Shown here: piece after piece, positions 4,948-5,518 of the stretch
Numbering within the stretch: the stretch's first letter is position 1
Layout of the letters: each line of letters starts with the position of its first letter
Assembly: GCA_026397695.1 (NCBI GenBank)
Contig: JAPLUJ010000091.1
Coordinates: forward strand, 1 to 5,518
DNA: 5,518 bases
Direction: 5' to 3'
Origin: Verrucomicrobiota bacterium
Lineage (GTDB): Bacteria > Verrucomicrobiota > Verrucomicrobiia > Verrucomicrobiales > Akkermansiaceae
Notes under the pieces: generated by a model
The model's database searches: none
Seen by the model: only the letters and a program-made list of their open reading frames with translations
What the model was told of the DNA's origin: nothing
Translations under genes and position numbers: made by a program

Positions 4948-5518
4948 TTACGCGAGATCCTTGGCACGCCAGCCCGCGCGGACTTCCGGGTTGATCATCA
5001 TCGCGGCTTCAGGATTGCCGGTGATCTCCATCTTCTGCGCGTTCCACTTGACCGTCTTGCCAGTGCGGATCGCCAGCGTGCCTAGCAGAATCGCCTCGGT
5101 GAGCGGACCGGAGTAGCTGAAGTCGGAACAGGATTTCTTGTTATTTTTGATCGCATCCATCCAGTCACGGTAGATCCCACCGGTGCGCGCAAGCGTCTTG
5201 GGAACCTGCTTGTCACCGCTCGCCCGATAGGCCTCCCATTTGTCCTTCGGATAGAGCATCGGGCTGTCCGGGCGCATGCCACCGTGGAAGATTCCGCCCT
5301 TCTCGCCGACCATGATCATGCCACCCTCACCACCGGGCGGGTTTCCGTCATAGCCTGCCGGCGCCTCCGGCAGGCTGGGACCCTCGTACCATTTCACCCG
5401 CACCGGCGGCTTGTTGCCGCGCGCGGGAAAATTGAAGGTGACGATAGATCCGTTAGGGGTATGGATAGGATTGACCTCGCCCTTGATTTCCACTGCCACG
5501 CTTTCCGGCGCGCCGAGT
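4948..5518 (-). CDS. C-terminal part of a Gfo/Idh/MocA-family oxidoreductase (partial, open at the right edge)
   Basis: The frame enters from the right edge and ends at TAA (4950-4948), giving 189 residues without a start. It is the C-terminal region of a Gfo/Idh/MocA NAD(P)-dependent oxidoreductase, the class acting on sugars and inositols. The NAD-binding Rossmann domain (GxGxxG and the EKP motif) would lie upstream, outside the window. Marks include PNGSIVTFNFPARG, GGMIMVGEKGGIFHGG, the run RDWMDAIKNNKK with C-S-D-F-S-Y, then SGPLTEAILLGTLAIRTGKTVKW and a closing NPEVRAGW. These are the typical end of the long version of the family common in Planctomycetes and Verrucomicrobia, often exported by Tat. 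A GTG at 5499 would be an internal codon, since the frame stays open to 5517 (LGAPES precedes it). Substrate is unknown. It probably precedes the ThuA-like gene in one transcript. Confidence 0.9.
   Translation of the reverse strand, partial: LGAPESVAVEIKGEVNPIHTPNGSIVTFNFPARGNKPPVRVKWYEGPSLPEAPAGYDGNPPGGEGGMIMVGEKGGIFHGGMRPDSPMLYPKDKWEAYRASGDKQVPKTLARTGGIYRDWMDAIKNNKKSCSDFSYSGPLTEAILLGTLAIRTGKTVKWNAQKMEITGNPEAAMMINPEVRAGWRAKDLA

Noticed and set aside
1..5518. Apparent enrichment of CTAACA/TGTTAG words
   Set aside because: A rough count of CTAA/TTAG (about 20 in the window) is not above what base composition predicts.
1..5518. CRISPR arrays, complete insertion sequences or long terminal repeats
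   Set aside because: No regularly spaced repeats of 20-40 bases, transposase frames or long inverted repeats were seen.

Overview
The window is a GC-rich (roughly 60% by eye) bacterial segment. The combination of a CreBC two-component system, a secreted ThuA-like protein and a Gfo/Idh/MocA oxidoreductase, together with the near absence of Shine-Dalgarno sequences, best suggests the Verrucomicrobiota or a neighbouring PVC lineage. That placement is an inference from family habits, not a computed one.

Left part (1-541): on the minus strand, running off the left edge, is the N-terminal end of a gene that reads like a tyrosine recombinase (phage-type integrase). Two apparent frameshifts suggest it is decayed. 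Its start lies 89 bases before a complete tRNA gene with a CAT anticodon on the plus strand (249-321), so this is an integrase-tRNA junction, probably an old insertion site. Non-coding DNA with overlapping dyads follows the tRNA. Next comes a small basic helix-turn-helix-like protein gene (542-862).

Middle part (863-3949): a plus-strand operon. The response regulator creB (1052-1786) is followed 33 bases later by the sensor kinase creC (1820-3226). A third gene overlaps creC in an ATGA junction (3223-3949). This third gene sits where Escherichia coli has creD but is not CreD. It appears to carry a single-base frameshift in a run of G near 3783-3787, which splits an otherwise continuous 241-residue protein. 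Just upstream of creB are three TTCAT/TTCAC repeats at exact 11-base spacing (1003, 1014, 1025). This is the arrangement of the E. coli CreB binding site (TTCAC-N6-TTCAC) with one extra unit, and it suggests direct autoregulation by CreB. A weak -10 ten bases downstream would place transcription start at or next to the creB ATG.

Right part (3953-5518): two minus-strand genes face the cre operon. The Gfo/Idh/MocA-family oxidoreductase (C-terminal 189 residues, gene enters from the right edge) is followed 134 bases downstream by an exported ThuA-like protein whose stop codon lies 3 bases from the end of the third cre gene. They look like a sugar-related pair often found in PVC bacteria.

The most interesting points are the triple CreB-box-like operator, the unrecognised third gene of the cre operon with its frameshift, and the shortened segment between the dimerisation and ATPase domains of CreC. 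No wholly new system is demonstrated, but creB-creC-unknown under a triple cre box is a reasonable candidate for a lineage-specific variant of the Cre regulon.
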